The notes below the pieces were generated by a model. The model was given only the letters and a program-made list of their open reading frames with translations, had not been told where the DNA came from and ran no database searches. From Acanthosepion pharaonis (Eukaryota; Mollusca; Cephalopoda; Sepiida; Sepiidae), in the NCBI GenBank assembly GCA_903632075.3, contig CAHIKZ030000025.1, positions 570,001 through 634,000 on the forward strand: a stretch of 64,000 nt of DNA, in the 5' to 3' direction. The position numbers were made by a program, and so were the translations under genes. Each line of letters starts with the position of its first letter. The first letter of the stretch is position 1. Positions 30,336 through 41,423 of this stretch are shown in pieces.

Positions 30336-30955
30336 TGGGAAATACTGTCTTTTCTGTAGCTTTGCCATTGCCTTTTCTACAGCTTTAAATTCAGAGCCTC
30401 CTAGTTAACTCATAGCTGTTTTTCAGGGAGAATAGAATCCTGCCTTTCCTAATTACATTTGTGCTAAAGTGAACGCAAGTTACAAAGCGAGATTTTGAAC
30501 TCAGCCAAGTTTTCAATAGCAGGGTATGGTAGCCTCTAAAGGTAAGAAATCTCTGATTTAGTAAAAGAAACTGGCAAAATGGTACAACAGGGTAATTAGA
30601 TTGGTATTAATTGATAGGAAATGCCTGCTGTATATAGTAAACAGTATGAGAATGTTAACTGAATAAAGGAATTGATTCAAATATAAGTCCACCATTTGTC
30701 TATGCTTAGAATATTGCTGACACATATGGTCCGGTGTATCAACCTTGAGCTCCTTCATAAATCGACCTGATGGTCCAGTTTCAGTCACTTTCTGACCTCC
30801 GTAAGATTGCCTCTCTGTTCTATAAATACCCCTATGATATTTATTGTTAGAATGAGCTCTATGGTACCTAGATTTTTTGAATTTAAGCGCAGCACTAGAC
30901 TGGCGTAGAACCGCAATAACCATAGTTATTTATTGTTTCAATGAAACAATCGCGG
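30336..30955. other. Unassigned; 121-codon minus frame
   Basis: A minus frame (30558-30923) begins MVIAVLRQSSAALKFKKSRY and ends in a hydrophobic AT-driven stretch. I recognise no domain. Bases 30395-30540 may hold a heavily diverged SINE-B ('ctcatagctgtttttcaggg'). Confidence 0.3.
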
Positions 30956-30959
30956 CAAA

Positions 30960-31110
30960 TGATTTTCTAAGCGTAGATTAGATGTGGCACAACGGCGAAA
31001 GTGTGGAGCACCCAGTAAGGATCGAACTCACTGCTAAGCCGTAATGAATCAAACGAAACATGTTTTCTAACCATTACACCACTTCGATGTTTCCTAACCG
31101 TAACACCCAT
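30960..31110 (-). repeat. SINE-A, minus strand, diverged
   Basis: On the minus strand: 'atcgaagtggtgtaatggtta', 'gagttcgatccttactgggtgct', 'tgtgccacatctaatctacg', 'cttagaaaatc'. The head end carries a short extra partial repeat (31086-31108). No target-site duplication is evident. Confidence 0.75.
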
Positions 31111-31488
31111 ATATTTCTAAAATATTTCATTTATATCCAAGTGAAAATAATGAAATAATAAAATAATTTCCATCTATGTTGACGAGAATTCTGGCGCAGA
31201 AATTGTTGAAGACTGTGATTATGTTTTCGAAATATAAACTTGTATTAATACAACAATTCTTCGCTCGCTCCATCCAATTCATGGCAGTAAGCGCAAATAT
31301 TAGTGGAAAAGATCGGTAACGTGAACAGAATTTCGGGTAAAAATATTAATAAAAAATGGCTTAGGGTTTTTTTGTTTTTTTTCAGTAATGAAATGAAAAC
31401 GGATTGATAACATGGTTAGATAACAATTTTGGTATGAGAGAAACATAAAAGTATGTCTAAGATTTTTAAGTGAATATCACAGCGAGTG

Positions 31489-31490
<2 letters not shown>

Positions 31491-31552
<62 letters not shown>
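31491..31552. repeat. (AT)n microsatellite
   Basis: Uninterrupted at repeat. Confidence 0.97.
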
Positions 31553-31556
<4 letters not shown>

Positions 31557-31887
31557 AACATTTTAGTTTTATAATTGGATGATAGACCACACAATGTTGT
31601 AGGAAAGATAGCGAAACAGTTTGATGTGCACATGAAAAATTTACAGATAGGCTTACACTCTTAAAATATATACCACTAAAGCAATATTTATGTGTGTATG
31701 TGTGTTTGTGTGTGCGTGATGTATATGTATGTGTGTGGTGTATATGTATGTGTGTGGAGTATGCAGGAGAACACACTACTAATACTTTACTAATGTTTCT
31801 CGAGTGTTCAGGCTGATAGACGTAATTCACAGTTTAAAATAAAAAATGTGTCGTCTAATTCAAATATCCACTAAAAATAATGTTTTA

Positions 31888-31891
<4 letters not shown>

Positions 31892-31937
<46 letters not shown>

Positions 31938-31942
31938 GTATA

Positions 31943-31981
<39 letters not shown>

Positions 31982-31990
31982 AGAGAGAGA
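31892..31990. repeat. (TA)n-(TG)n-(GA)n compound microsatellite
   Basis: ta repeats to about 31945, tg repeats to 31980, then gagaga and an A run. Confidence 0.95.
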
Positions 31991-32122
31991 AAAAAAAAGA
32001 GGATTGAGAAGGAGTAACGTAGTAAAAATTTGTTTTCATGTCTGCTATTTGAGATGAGTACTGATTGTTTATTCAGTAGTTTGTCTTGGTTTGGGAAGAG
32101 ATAATTATAGCTGTTTTGCCTT

Positions 32123-32145
32123 CACACACGTACACACACACACGT

Positions 32146-32228
<83 letters not shown>
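32123..32228. repeat. (AC)n-(AT)n compound microsatellite
   Basis: ac repeats with cgt interruptions to 32170, then at repeats to 32228. Confidence 0.95.
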
Positions 32229-32229
<1 letters not shown>

Positions 32230-32410
32230 CAATGACTTGATAGTAAAAATTTAATTTCAGCTTTAAATAGATCTGTTGAACATCTTAATACTAAAAAGTG
32301 GGGAAAATATAGCTTCGGAATCTTTCAACCGTCAGAAAGAAAAAACTTAGCAAAACAATTAAAATTTTTTAACAGGAATAAAGAAATACAATTTATATAT
32401 ATATATATAT

Positions 32411-33710
32411 ATACAGTGCAGTACAAAAGTAAGTGATCCCCTTAGATAATATTTCTAAAAAGTGTCTCTTTCTTCCAAATGATCAACAAATCTTAATTAA
32501 ACTATATATTCATTAAGAAAAACGTTTATTAAACGTTTATTAACCACTTTCAAAAATTGTTATCAAGCTGGAATAAAAATATTAATTAAAAATTAACATG
32601 TGCAAAAGTTAGTGACTGCTTACATTTACTATTTGGTGACTGCTTCTTATGAGGTTACAATGTCAACCAATTATTTTCCTATAATTTTTAAGAAGTTTCT
32701 GGCAGGAGTGAGTACTGATTTTTTTACCATTTTTCTTCTTAGTAAAACTTCTACAGTTGCTTTGTATTACCTGGGTTTCTTGCATGCATTGTCTTTCACT
32801 TGAATCACAGAATTTTTCATTTGAGTTTAGATGAGAACTTTCTCCAGGCCATTCCAAGACTTGAACAAAATACAAACCCATTCTTTTTTAGATTTGCTTT
32901 GATGCTTCAAATCATTGTCCTGTTCAAAGTTCAAGTCCTGACCATAACCTACCTTTTGAAGTGATGACAAGACACTTTCGTTTAAAATTGGTTGGTATCT
33001 TGCAGAGTCCATTGTGCCATCAATGCGTAATATTTAGTCTCTTTGGACACTCTGCCATGAAGATCGACATTGTTCAGATTTCGTCGCACTGTAGATGTAC
33101 GCACATTGAGAACCACAAAGCTCACAGCAGGATTTGCCTGAGCAGGATTTGCCTGAACTAGATGTCTACTTGCTCCTGCTGTTATTTTTCGCTTACGGCC
33201 AATCCTTGATTGTTATGCCGTCATAAAAAGGCCTTCCATTTATAAATAATTTGCGTCACGATGTAGAAGTGCACTCCAAATCATTTTGATAACTTTTTGT
33301 AGCCTTCTCCATCATAATGTTTCAACTATGTGATTTTTAAAGCTTCAGGTAGTTCTTTTGATCGTTGCATATATATATATATATATATATATTTTATATG
33401 TATAAAATTTGGTCTCTAAATGCACACAATAGGTTAATATTGTTTGAGTATACACAGCTTACCAAAAAACATGAACACGTATCATTTTGATATTTACACG
33501 TACAGAAAGATTATTTGCACTAGCCATCATGTTAGACAAAAATACAGAGTTTAGACGTAAAGGGGTCACCTACATTTACACAGCTTATTTTTTAATTAAT
33601 ATTTTTATTCCAACTTGATAAAAATATATGAAAATGATTGTATTTCATTTAATAAAGGTTTTTTAGTGAATGTATAGTTTAAGATTTGTTGATCATCTGG
33701 ATTTATTTTC
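32411..33710 (-). mobile_element. Tc1-type DNA transposon relic with long inverted repeats
   Basis: Near the left end, 'cagtgcagtacaaaagtaag' abuts (AT)n. A ~130-bp segment (32478-32605: 'gatcaacaaatcttaa', 'caagctggaataaaaatatt', 'aattaaaaattaac') is inverted at 33560-33700 ('gttaaaa..' as 'aattaatatttttattccaacttgata', 'aagatttgttgatc'). Between them the minus strand encodes Tc1 transposase pieces: ARYQPILNESVL, VGYGQDLNFEQDNDLKHQSK, QVLEWPGESSHLN and KISTHSCQKLLKNYRK. These match the classical GYGQDWxFQQDNDPKHTSK and VLEWPxQSPDLNP motifs. The catalytic SPD is lost and frames shift. It is dead. Confidence 0.8.
33369..33392. repeat. (AT)n inside the Tc1 relic
   Basis: Short at tract replacing the expected N-terminal end of the transposase. 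Confidence 0.9.
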
Positions 33711-33713
33711 ATC

Positions 33714-33838
<125 letters not shown>

Positions 33839-33995
33839 GTGCAAAAAATAAGTGAAAAACATATATATATTGTATCTCGTTGTATCTGTTGATAATATTT
33901 TTAAAAATTATGACTTTTTTTCCACTTTACGTTGGCACATATTAATTTGAATTTTTATTTAATATGCTCTTATTGGCTCAGTTAATTTTAAACAA

Positions 33996-34117
<122 letters not shown>

Positions 34118-34182
34118 ATAGTTAATACAAATGTGACATGAGATGATTGATGGTATATTCAGCACTCCATATATATAAGATT

Positions 34183-34282
34183 TATTTAAGATAACTGATA
34201 AGGTACTTGATTAAGCTTTTTTATTATATTTTCTTGATTTTCCTATAAGTGTTCTCCTTTCTGGACATAAAAAGTGTAAAAC

Positions 34283-34328
<46 letters not shown>

Positions 34329-34440
34329 AGACAGATTTTACATACATTATGTCCAGAAAAGAAAACACTTATATGAACACGAGAAAAATTATAATAAAAA
34401 GCTTAATCTAAGTACCTTATCAGTTGTCTTAAATCGCAAT
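34183..34440. repeat. Inverted repeat with (AT)n at its centre
   Basis: Bases 34183-34285 ('gataaggtacttgattaagc', 'ttataagtgttctcctttctggacat' in order) are the reverse complement of 34330-34430 ('atgtccagaaaagaaaacac', 'gcttaatctaagtaccttatc'). The centre is the (AT)n tract 34287-34324. A single arm of the same family lies at 4698-4800. The arrangement would extrude as a cruciform of ~95-bp arms. Confidence 0.8.
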
Positions 34441-34462
34441 ACCTTGTCAGACGTCTTTAATG

Positions 34463-34464
<2 letters not shown>

Positions 34465-34523
<59 letters not shown>
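34465..34523. repeat. (AT)n followed by (GATA)n
   Basis: at repeats to 34491, then gata tetranucleotides. Confidence 0.95.
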
Positions 34524-34524
<1 letters not shown>

Positions 34525-34728
34525 GGATAATGTCCTGTTTGTCGTTTTACTAGTCTGTTATCCGTCTAGTAGAGTGGTTCGCTAATCTTTGATTGAAACG
34601 CCTGCTCAGTAAGTTTTTTGTTTCTTCAAAACTAAGTGCCAACCTACAACAATGATAAGCTGATATGATCAAGAAGTCACCTCTCTGACAAATCGACCAT
34701 AGTGAGATACGAATTAGATTTCCATGGT

Positions 34729-34967
<239 letters not shown>

Positions 34968-35039
34968 AAATTAAGATATAGAAATCCCGACAAAGTTTTT
35001 AAATTTGACTAATGGAAACCTTTAATCAAAACGTTTTTG

Positions 35040-35207
35040 ATTGAAAATGGATTTCATTATAAATTTCGTGATTCAAGGCTTCATCGGATCCAAAAAGACA
35101 TTTCACTCTTTTGTTTTGGGATCTGATGAATCCCTGAATGGCGAAACGCATAATCAAATTTATTTTCATAAAAAGTTTCCATTTGTCATATATATATATA
35201 TATATAT

Positions 35208-35248
<41 letters not shown>

Positions 35249-35266
35249 CATACACAAACACAGAAC

Positions 35267-35340
<74 letters not shown>
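35040..35340. repeat. Hairpin block plus (AT)n/(GATA)n/(AT)n
   Basis: 'cgtgattcaaggcttcatcggatcc' and 'gggatctgatgaatccctgaatggcg' are inverted copies separated by ~25 bp, and the match extends outward ('aaatttcg' / 'cgaaacgcataatcaaattt'). A related 'acgcgtttcgcctttctagacttcatcaaatctc' lies at 36185-36218. Then (AT)n 35189-35210, (GATA)n to 35248 and (AT)n 35269-35340 follow. Confidence 0.7.
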
Positions 35341-35344
<4 letters not shown>

Positions 35345-35384
35345 ATTTCGCCAGCAATAATTTTTTCATACATGTTTGGTTAAA

Positions 35385-36000
35385 TTCTACAAATTTTATT
35401 AAATATTTTCAAATTTCTGAATTACCCGTGTTATCGATAAATCTACCGATGTCCATATTTATTTTTTATATTTATTCCCGAGTACTTTGGAATGTTGTTT
35501 CTTTCGTTTTATTATTTTTTTTCCGCGGGGGAGGGGTAAAAAACAAACATAAAAATTTTAATTTTATGTTAAAAAATCGCATGTAAATTGAATACGAAGC
35601 TTTTTAAACTTGACATCGAAGCAACATTCGAAAGTGCTTGAAAAAATATAGAATAAAAATAAATATGAACTTTGGCAAATTTACCGATTTAAAAATAAAT
35701 CTACCAATTTGCAAATTTGAAAAATTTAATAAAAAAATAATATATATATATGTGTGTGCGTATGTGTGTGTGTGCGCGCGCATGTGTGTTGTACAAAATA
35801 GGATATAAAATAGGAAGTTTTGAAGAAATATGACAACTCTATGATAAAAATATACATTAAAAATATACAAAATATACAATGCAAAACGATGCAACATTCG
35901 AAAGTGCTTGAAAACAATATAGAATAAAAATAAATATGCACTTCGGCAAATTTACCGATAAAATAAAACTACCAATTTTTAATTTGAAAAATTTAATGAA

Positions 36001-36057
<57 letters not shown>

Positions 36058-36125
36058 AATGTGTGTGTGTGTGTGTGCGTGCGTATGTGTGTGTGTGTGT
36101 CTCGTGTAAAATAGGATATAGAATT
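35385..36125. repeat. Repeat G: two direct and one inverted copy, each with a microsatellite
   Basis: 'caacattcgaaagtgcttgaaaa' followed by 'atatagaataaaaataaatatg' starts direct copies at 35618 and 35888; each continues 'ggcaaatttaccga' and 'aaatttgaaaaatttaat', then (TA)n and (TG)n. The stretch 35385-35495 is an inverted, more diverged copy ('taaatctaccgatgtccatattta', 'tttggaatgttg'). The tandem period is about 270 bp. Major tracts are (AT)n 36006-36042 and (GT)n 36043-36099. Confidence 0.65.
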
Positions 36126-36499
36126 GAAATTTATGAAGAAATATAACAAATGTAAAAGCGCTTCATTGAAACTAGATTTGATTACGCGTTTCGCCTTTCT
36201 AGACTTCATCAAATCTCAAAACGAAAGAAACATGTGTTTGTGGGTGGGTGTGTGCTTAAATAATGTATCCTTCGTACTTTTTCAGCTAATCTGGTGTTTC
36301 TCTTCATGAAAGACAAGAATGAAAATGAGTGACTTAAAAAAAAAAGCTGTTAATATTTATTCTGTCCCTTTTCTTTACAATTCTTAGTTTATGTCGTAAG
36401 TTATTAATACATACACCCAGTTTTTCTATATTGAATTTAACCACTAATAATCTATATCTTAATATATACACATTTTTACGACACTCGTGGACAGACCTA

Positions 36500-36800
36500 A
36501 AACATGGATTTTTTTTTTACTTTCAACTCATTCTGAAAATTTCAGAAAAGGTCATATACATCTCTTGCTTTCGAGCCATTCTGAAAATGAGATGAGGATT
36601 TACCTGAAATTCAATAAAGAAAAACTGGAAATTACGTCCAATGTCTACACACGCGCGCGCACGTACACACAGACATTTCGCATGTGATCTAATAATTATT
36701 TTCTTTTCAGATGATAAATTATATAAAAACTGTCCGAGTGTTCTTTTTATTCGAGCGCTTTCGGCTATACATTTAACCATTTTCAAGGTTTTAATTTTGT
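36500..36800. repeat. Unclassified repeat with 'cattctgaaaat' duplication
   Basis: 'ttttactttcaactcattctgaaaat' and 'gctttcgagccattctgaaaat' form a short tandem duplication (36515-36590). The block 'actgtccgagtgttcttttt', 'attcgagcgctttcggctat', 'aaccattttcaagg' at 36729-36790 is in the same class as 'gccgaaaatgttcgg' at 4636 and 'tttcggacacttctttagccattttcaagg' at 57300. Confidence 0.4.
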
Positions 36801-36975
36801 CGACTGCGCAGTACGGTAAGGAAAAGAGCACCATAACGCAATTCCCTCTGCCAGAAATTAGAAAATGGCACTCTGTACTGCTTGGCATTCGCCCCGGAAG
36901 CAACAATTCGAACATTTCAGAGTGTTTGGGTGTCAATTTGAGGATAGTTCAGAGGATTCGGAAAGAGTTGCATGT
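36800..36975 (+). pseudogene. mariner-type transposase N-terminal fragment
   Basis: The plus strand reads ITQFPLPEIRKWHSVLLGIR followed by PGSNNSNISECLGVNLRIVQ and RIRKEL. It matches the same region of the mariner at 24431-25417 (PEIWKWHPVQLGIR), and the leader 'cgactgcgcagta' parallels 'cgattgcacagta' there. The pattern LGIRPGS.NS.IS..L.V..RTVQRIRKEL is the helix-turn-helix start of that transposase group. Nothing of the catalytic domain follows. Confidence 0.65.
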
Positions 36976-37133
36976 AGCGCTTCATAACATTTTTTTATAA
37001 CTGTTAATAAATAGCCTCAAACTGTGGATTAATACAAAGGAAGTGATAAACTCGTTTACTCAATTAAAAGGAAAAAACAATTGTACATTAATATAATTTG
37101 ATGCGAAAAAAAAAACATATTTTAAAAATTAAT

Positions 37134-37140
<7 letters not shown>

Positions 37141-37198
<58 letters not shown>
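37141..37198. repeat. (AT)n microsatellite
   Basis: Uninterrupted at repeat. The flank 'aaaaacatattttaaaaattaatttataat' also precedes the (AT)n at 57688. Confidence 0.97.
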
Positions 37199-37199
<1 letters not shown>

Positions 37200-37204
<5 letters not shown>

Positions 37205-37790
37205 TATATATATATATTTATTTACTGTATTCCATAAGATGAATCTGCGTAGAAATTTTTAAAGGATTGCAACTAAGGCTACTCAATGAATAAGATTTGT
37301 TAGATCCTTTGTTAGATCATAATTAATAAAAACAATAGATAAAAGTATATATAATTTCATAATACTGTTGGGGAAAAATTATAAGACAAAATGTTTTAAA
37401 TTTGCATTCTTTATTGAAAATCTCGCTAAAACTATTGCACTGTATAATATATTACATCATAATATAGCTAAATTGTTCAGTATAATTTCCCTTTGTTGTA
37501 AATGAAGGTCTTATTTGATGGCACACTGATATGTAAAGCTTCAGTAAATTATAAATTTTATAAGGCTGTGCAATAAGGCTTTTACTGATCACCGGAATTA
37601 AATTCTTTTCACCAAAAACGATTTGGAAAAAAAAAGAAATATTTCGTATCGTTATTTATCATGTCAAACCCCAACTTTCAAATTAAATGCACTACCACGC
37701 TTTCAAAATCGACCTGCCATATTACACATACCAAAAGAAAATTATACATTATTTTTCAGGAACTTACGAAACAACAATTTGTGATAGAGA
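37200..37790. other. AT-rich stretch, possible DNA transposon end
   Basis: 'actgttggggaaaaattata' then 'agacaaaatg' near 37365 looks like the end of a Tc1-type element, but no partner end or protein is visible. Otherwise unassigned. Confidence 0.25.
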
Positions 37791-37794
37791 AGTT

Positions 37795-38110
37795 CTAGTT
37801 CCACGTGCCATGTCTAATGAATGTCAGTTATTAGTTATCTCTTGTTAATTCCCCTCTCCAAGTTCTCCACCGCCTTAACCAGGTATTGAACTCACACTCT
37901 TTGGATCCTGTCAGTGGATCTAACTAACGCCTTTATTCATTGTGCCATGTGCCCTTGAGCGAGGAATTAACAGAACTAGAAAAGTCTACCCTAGTGAGCG
38001 AAAAAAAGGGTTCAGTTCGTCATTCTAACCACCTGAAGAAGGCCGGAGTGTACAACGTCCGAAACGTTGTAATAAATATGGCGACAAAGATGAGGATAAT
38101 AGTCTGAATA
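37795..38110 (-). repeat. Repeat C relative, one arm kept
   Basis: A minus-strand tRNA-like unit (about 37953 to 37868: 'ggcacaatgaataaaggcgt', 'tagttagatccactgacagg', 'gagttcaatacctgg') is followed at 38018-38105 by the arm 'ctaaccacctgaagaaggcc', 'cgaaacgttgtaataaatatggc'. The other arm is missing. It is about 80% like the copy at 23900-24309 by eye. Confidence 0.7.
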
Positions 38111-38129
38111 ATCTAAACAGTGTTCAGTT

Positions 38130-38228
38130 ATTGCTTGCCCGTTTCGACTGAGTGCAAGTACATACTGCCTCACCCAGGGATTGAACTCCCAACAACTATG
38201 TCATTACATTCACTAGGCCACTAGTGGA
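38130..38228 (-). repeat. tRNA-like unit
   Basis: On the minus strand: 'ccactagtggcctagtgaat', 'gtaatgacatagttgttgg', 'gagttcaatccctgggtgagg'. The A-box-like tggcctagtg and B-box gagttcaatccc suggest another tRNA-derived SINE head. It lacks acceptor-stem pairing, so it is not a tRNA gene. Confidence 0.5.
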
Positions 38229-38329
38229 AACAAACTTCGGGCAGTTTGTATTTTCTTTTTCTTCCGTCAACAGAAGACCGTAAATTAGAATGAGAAATTT
38301 GAGTGTACGGTGAAAAACACATTGTGTTG

Positions 38330-38374
38330 GATTTTTTTTTTTTTTTTTTATTTATTTATTTATTTTTTTTTTTT
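38330..38374. repeat. T-rich / (TTTA)n tract
   Basis: Long T run with four ttta units. Confidence 0.95.
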
Positions 38375-38394
38375 ACAGAAATCAGATAATTCAG

Positions 38395-38935
38395 TCAGTA
38401 ATCAACTATACGTGATGCACGCTTAGGTGATCTTGTGATACATGACTGACGAGGCAGTTTTCCCGCAGTAGGTTGCCATTACTTTCTGCGGTAGACCAGT
38501 TGCCATCCAAGGCTATAGAACACGGTCTGTCCTGTTATTTACCCATAGCTGGGGGGAGAAGAAAAGGATTCATACCTTTCCGAAGGGTATTAATACATAA
38601 GTGAATGTAATGGTTTCGATTGGAATTTGAACTCGGCTCTCCGTTTTAGTTATGTGCCATGCGTGATACACGCTTAGGCGATCATGTATCTTTTGATACA
38701 TGACTGACGAGGCAGTTTTACCTGCAGTAAGTTGCCATTTCTTTCTACGGTAGACCAGCTGCCATTCATGGCTATAGAACACGGTGTGTTCTGCTATTTA
38801 CCCATAAAAGAGGAGGATTCATAGCTTTCCCAAGGATATTAGCACGTAAGTGAATGTAATGGATTCGACTGGAATTCAAACTCGGCTCTCCGAATCCTCA
38901 ATCCGAGCCGCTATCCATTACTTTAACGTAAACTT
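38395..38935 (-). repeat. SINE-B dimer, minus strand
   Basis: Two minus-strand SINE-B copies (38395-38645 and 38646-38935) lie head to tail. Both keep 'gtgatacacgcttagg(c/t)gatc', 'gaggcagtttt.ccgcagta', 'ttgccatccaaggctatagaacac' and 'tacccata'. The outer copy ends with the head 'aactcggctctccgaatcctcaatccgagccgc', giving a full tRNA-like start. Confidence 0.85.
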
Positions 38936-39090
38936 TCGGGTCTTGAAACGTTTAGGAACGTTTCTGCGTGAGAAAATCTCAGTAAAAATATATTTTACAT
39001 CTGTTACCCTCCACTTATTTAATTTTATGAAATTTCAATAAATTCATCTTTCTAATCCTTAACTTTTTGAGCCCTGACAATTGCTTTATC

Positions 39091-39266
39091 GGTGGTAGAC
39101 AAAAATGACATAATGCCCAACCACCGGTTGAATAGTGGTAGAAGAAAATGACTTAATGCCCAGCTACCGGTTGAACAGTGGTAGAAAATGACTTAATGCC
39201 CAGCTACCGGTTAAACGGTGGGTAAACACTTCTAACCTTTTTTATATCTACCGTGAAACATTACAT
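39091..39266. repeat. ~47-bp minisatellite, cluster 1
   Basis: Three to four units of 'ccggttgaacagtggtagaa' plus 'aaaatgacttaatgcccagcta', ending with a distinctive flank 'gtaaacacttctaacctttt' and 'atctaccgtgaaacattacat'. Confidence 0.85.
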
Positions 39267-39597
39267 ATCAATTATTTGCGAATTTTGACTCAGGTGCTCA
39301 GGCAGAAGGGTTAAAATTATTCAAGATCTCCGGGCTCAAAAGGTTAAGAAAGGGACGACTTCGAAGAAGATTAAATACTGAACTTATATGTGCTATTGTT
39401 TTCTTTTTATAGAAACAGTAAGGATATATTTTTATCAGACCTGGTACTTACAATCAGAAAAATTTCTGGCACAGGTGATGAGAAAGGAGGGTTTAGAAAA
39501 TTAAACACTCACAGGGTAATTTGAAGGCAAGAAAAACGGGAGGGATACAGTTTGAAGGCTTAACGAGTTTATAAAAATGAATAGTTGAACAGGGAAA

Positions 39598-39837
39598 GAG
39601 AAGAACGGTTGAACAGTGGTAGAGAAAAATGACTTAATGCAAAGTCGCCGGTTGAACGGTGGTAGAGAAAAATGACTTAATGCAAAGTCGCCGGTTGAAC
39701 GGTGGTAGCGAAAATGACTTAATGCAAAATCGCCGGTTGAACGGTGGTAGAGAAAAATGACTTAAGTCCCAGTCGCCGGTTGAACGGTAGGTAAACACTT
39801 GTAACTATTTGTATATTTACCGTGAAACATTACATAC
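39598..39837. repeat. ~44-bp minisatellite, cluster 2
   Basis: Five units of 'cgccggttgaacggtggtag' plus 'agaaaaatgacttaatgcaaagt', ending with the same flank 'gtaaacacttgtaactattt' and 'tttaccgtgaaacattacat' as cluster 1. So the cluster plus flank was duplicated before unit number changed. Confidence 0.85.
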
Positions 39838-40345
39838 ATTGGGATAGCGGAAGATGTCTTTCAAAAGATAAGCATAGTATTAAGAAACAGGAAAAGTTCG
39901 ATAGAAACAAAGAAATGAGTACTGAACAGTTATGTAATATCGGTCCTCGTATATGGCAGTGAATGCAGGACAATTTCCTCAAAGATGAAGAGTCGTTGGC
40001 TAACAGAGATCTTCTTCGACAGAAGGATGCTGCGAATGGGCAGAATATATGAGTAAGGCAGATGTTTTAAGGAAGATAGAAGAAAGGATGCTTTAATTTA
40101 GAAACAGAAGAAGAGTGTTTGAATTTCCACGGAACATAATGCGAAAAGAAAGCTTGGAGAATTAGACACACACATGAAAGAAAAAAGAGCAGAGGAAAAA
40201 CAACGAGTAACCTAAACTTGTACAAATAGATTGCAGAACAAAATGTTAGGGGCAAGATGGCAAGATGAAAAGGCAAATCTTACTAAAAGATACAAATAAT
40301 AGGAAGATGTGGACAGCCATGATCACCCACGTTCTGAAATGAGAT
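39838..40345 (+). pseudogene. RTE-type LINE 3' part, plus strand
   Basis: Plus-strand codons, with frameshifts: GIAEDVFQKISIVLRNRKSS, VLNSYVISVLVYGSECRTIS, FFDRRMLRMGRIYE, RKLGEL, and near the end RKMWTAMITHVL. This is the same region, in the opposite orientation, as the copy at 28095-28600. It directly follows the minisatellite flank. Dead through multiple frameshifts and stops. Confidence 0.75.
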
Positions 40346-40453
40346 GACACATAACTGATTATGTGGATAATGATGCTGATGATGAAGGCAGACAAAAATA
40401 ACACTTTAAAATCATTAATCCTTTTCCGCACTCTCCGTAAGTCTCTATCGCCG

Positions 40454-40454
<1 letters not shown>

Positions 40455-40529
<75 letters not shown>

Positions 40530-40532
40530 ACG
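40455..40532. repeat. (CT)n tract
   Basis: Nearly pure ct dinucleotides with two short interruptions. Confidence 0.95.
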
Positions 40533-40636
40533 TCCATTTTTGTATATTTGCATATATGTAGAACTTGTCACGCAGATCGAGAAGCATTTCGTCTTCTAAC
40601 GCCTTAGCCCATTCATTCATATATTTTTCATTTCAG

Positions 40637-40652
40637 ATTGAAGAAGAAGAAG

Positions 40653-40684
<32 letters not shown>

Positions 40685-41060
40685 GTGGAGGAGGAGGTAG
40701 AAGAAGAAGTGGAGGAGGAGCTAGAAGAAGAAGAAGAGGTGGTGGTGGAGGGAAAAAAAGAAGAAGAAATTGAGGAGGAGGAAGAAGAGAAGAAAAAAAG
40801 AAGAGGAGGAGGAGGAAGAATAAGAAGTAGAGGAACAAGAAGAAGAAGAAGAAAAGAAGAAGAAGAGGAGGAGGGGAAGAGGAGGAGGGGAAGAGGAGGA
40901 GGAAGAAAATAAGAAGGGAGGAGCAAAAAGGAGAAAAAAGACGAAGAAGAAGAACACAAAGAAGAACATAAAGAAGAAGAAGAAGGAGGAGGAGGAGGGG
41001 GAGGAAGAAGAATAAGAAGGGGAGGAACAAAAATGAGAAGAAGAAGAAGAAGAAGAAAAT
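40637..41060. repeat. Polypurine (GAA)n/(GGA)n tract, ~420 bp
   Basis: The plus strand is almost entirely A and G for ~400 bp, with gaa and gag triplets. The many Glu/Arg/Lys or Leu/Phe/Ser frames here are composition artefacts. Confidence 0.95.
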
Positions 41061-41423
41061 TACGGTTGGATAGAGCAGACACACGCGCCCCACTCAGGCT
41101 CAGTGCTGACAGACCTCGCTTCATTTAAGGAGTCAGCTGTCCGTCTGCTCGTGACAATGTATTCAATGTTTATAAACACTTTTCGTCATAAACCATCGCC
41201 CGGCAGTCGACTAAGGCAGTCAAAAGACGTCACGACCTTCTTTCGACTGAATATATCTTTAAACAACAAGACAGGTTGCTGAAAGTTAGAGAGACCGAAT
41301 GAGTTTTATAATGGCGATAAGTTGAACCACCGAGAAGTCTGGGAAAGCGATAAGGAACTGGGGTCCCTCGAGAGATGATTGTTCAATGACCGATAGTAGC
41401 AGAATTCGTGCAATGAATATCAC

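Noticed and set aside
37365..37640. Tc1-type transposon
   Set aside because: The left sequence resembles a Tc1 end, but there is no opposite end and no transposase motif.
40565..41124. Long frames rich in Glu/Lys/Arg (plus) or Leu/Phe/Ser (minus), up to 163 codons
   Set aside because: They lie in a polypurine/polypyrimidine tract; all frames stay open because stop codons are rare in such sequence. No gene is implied.
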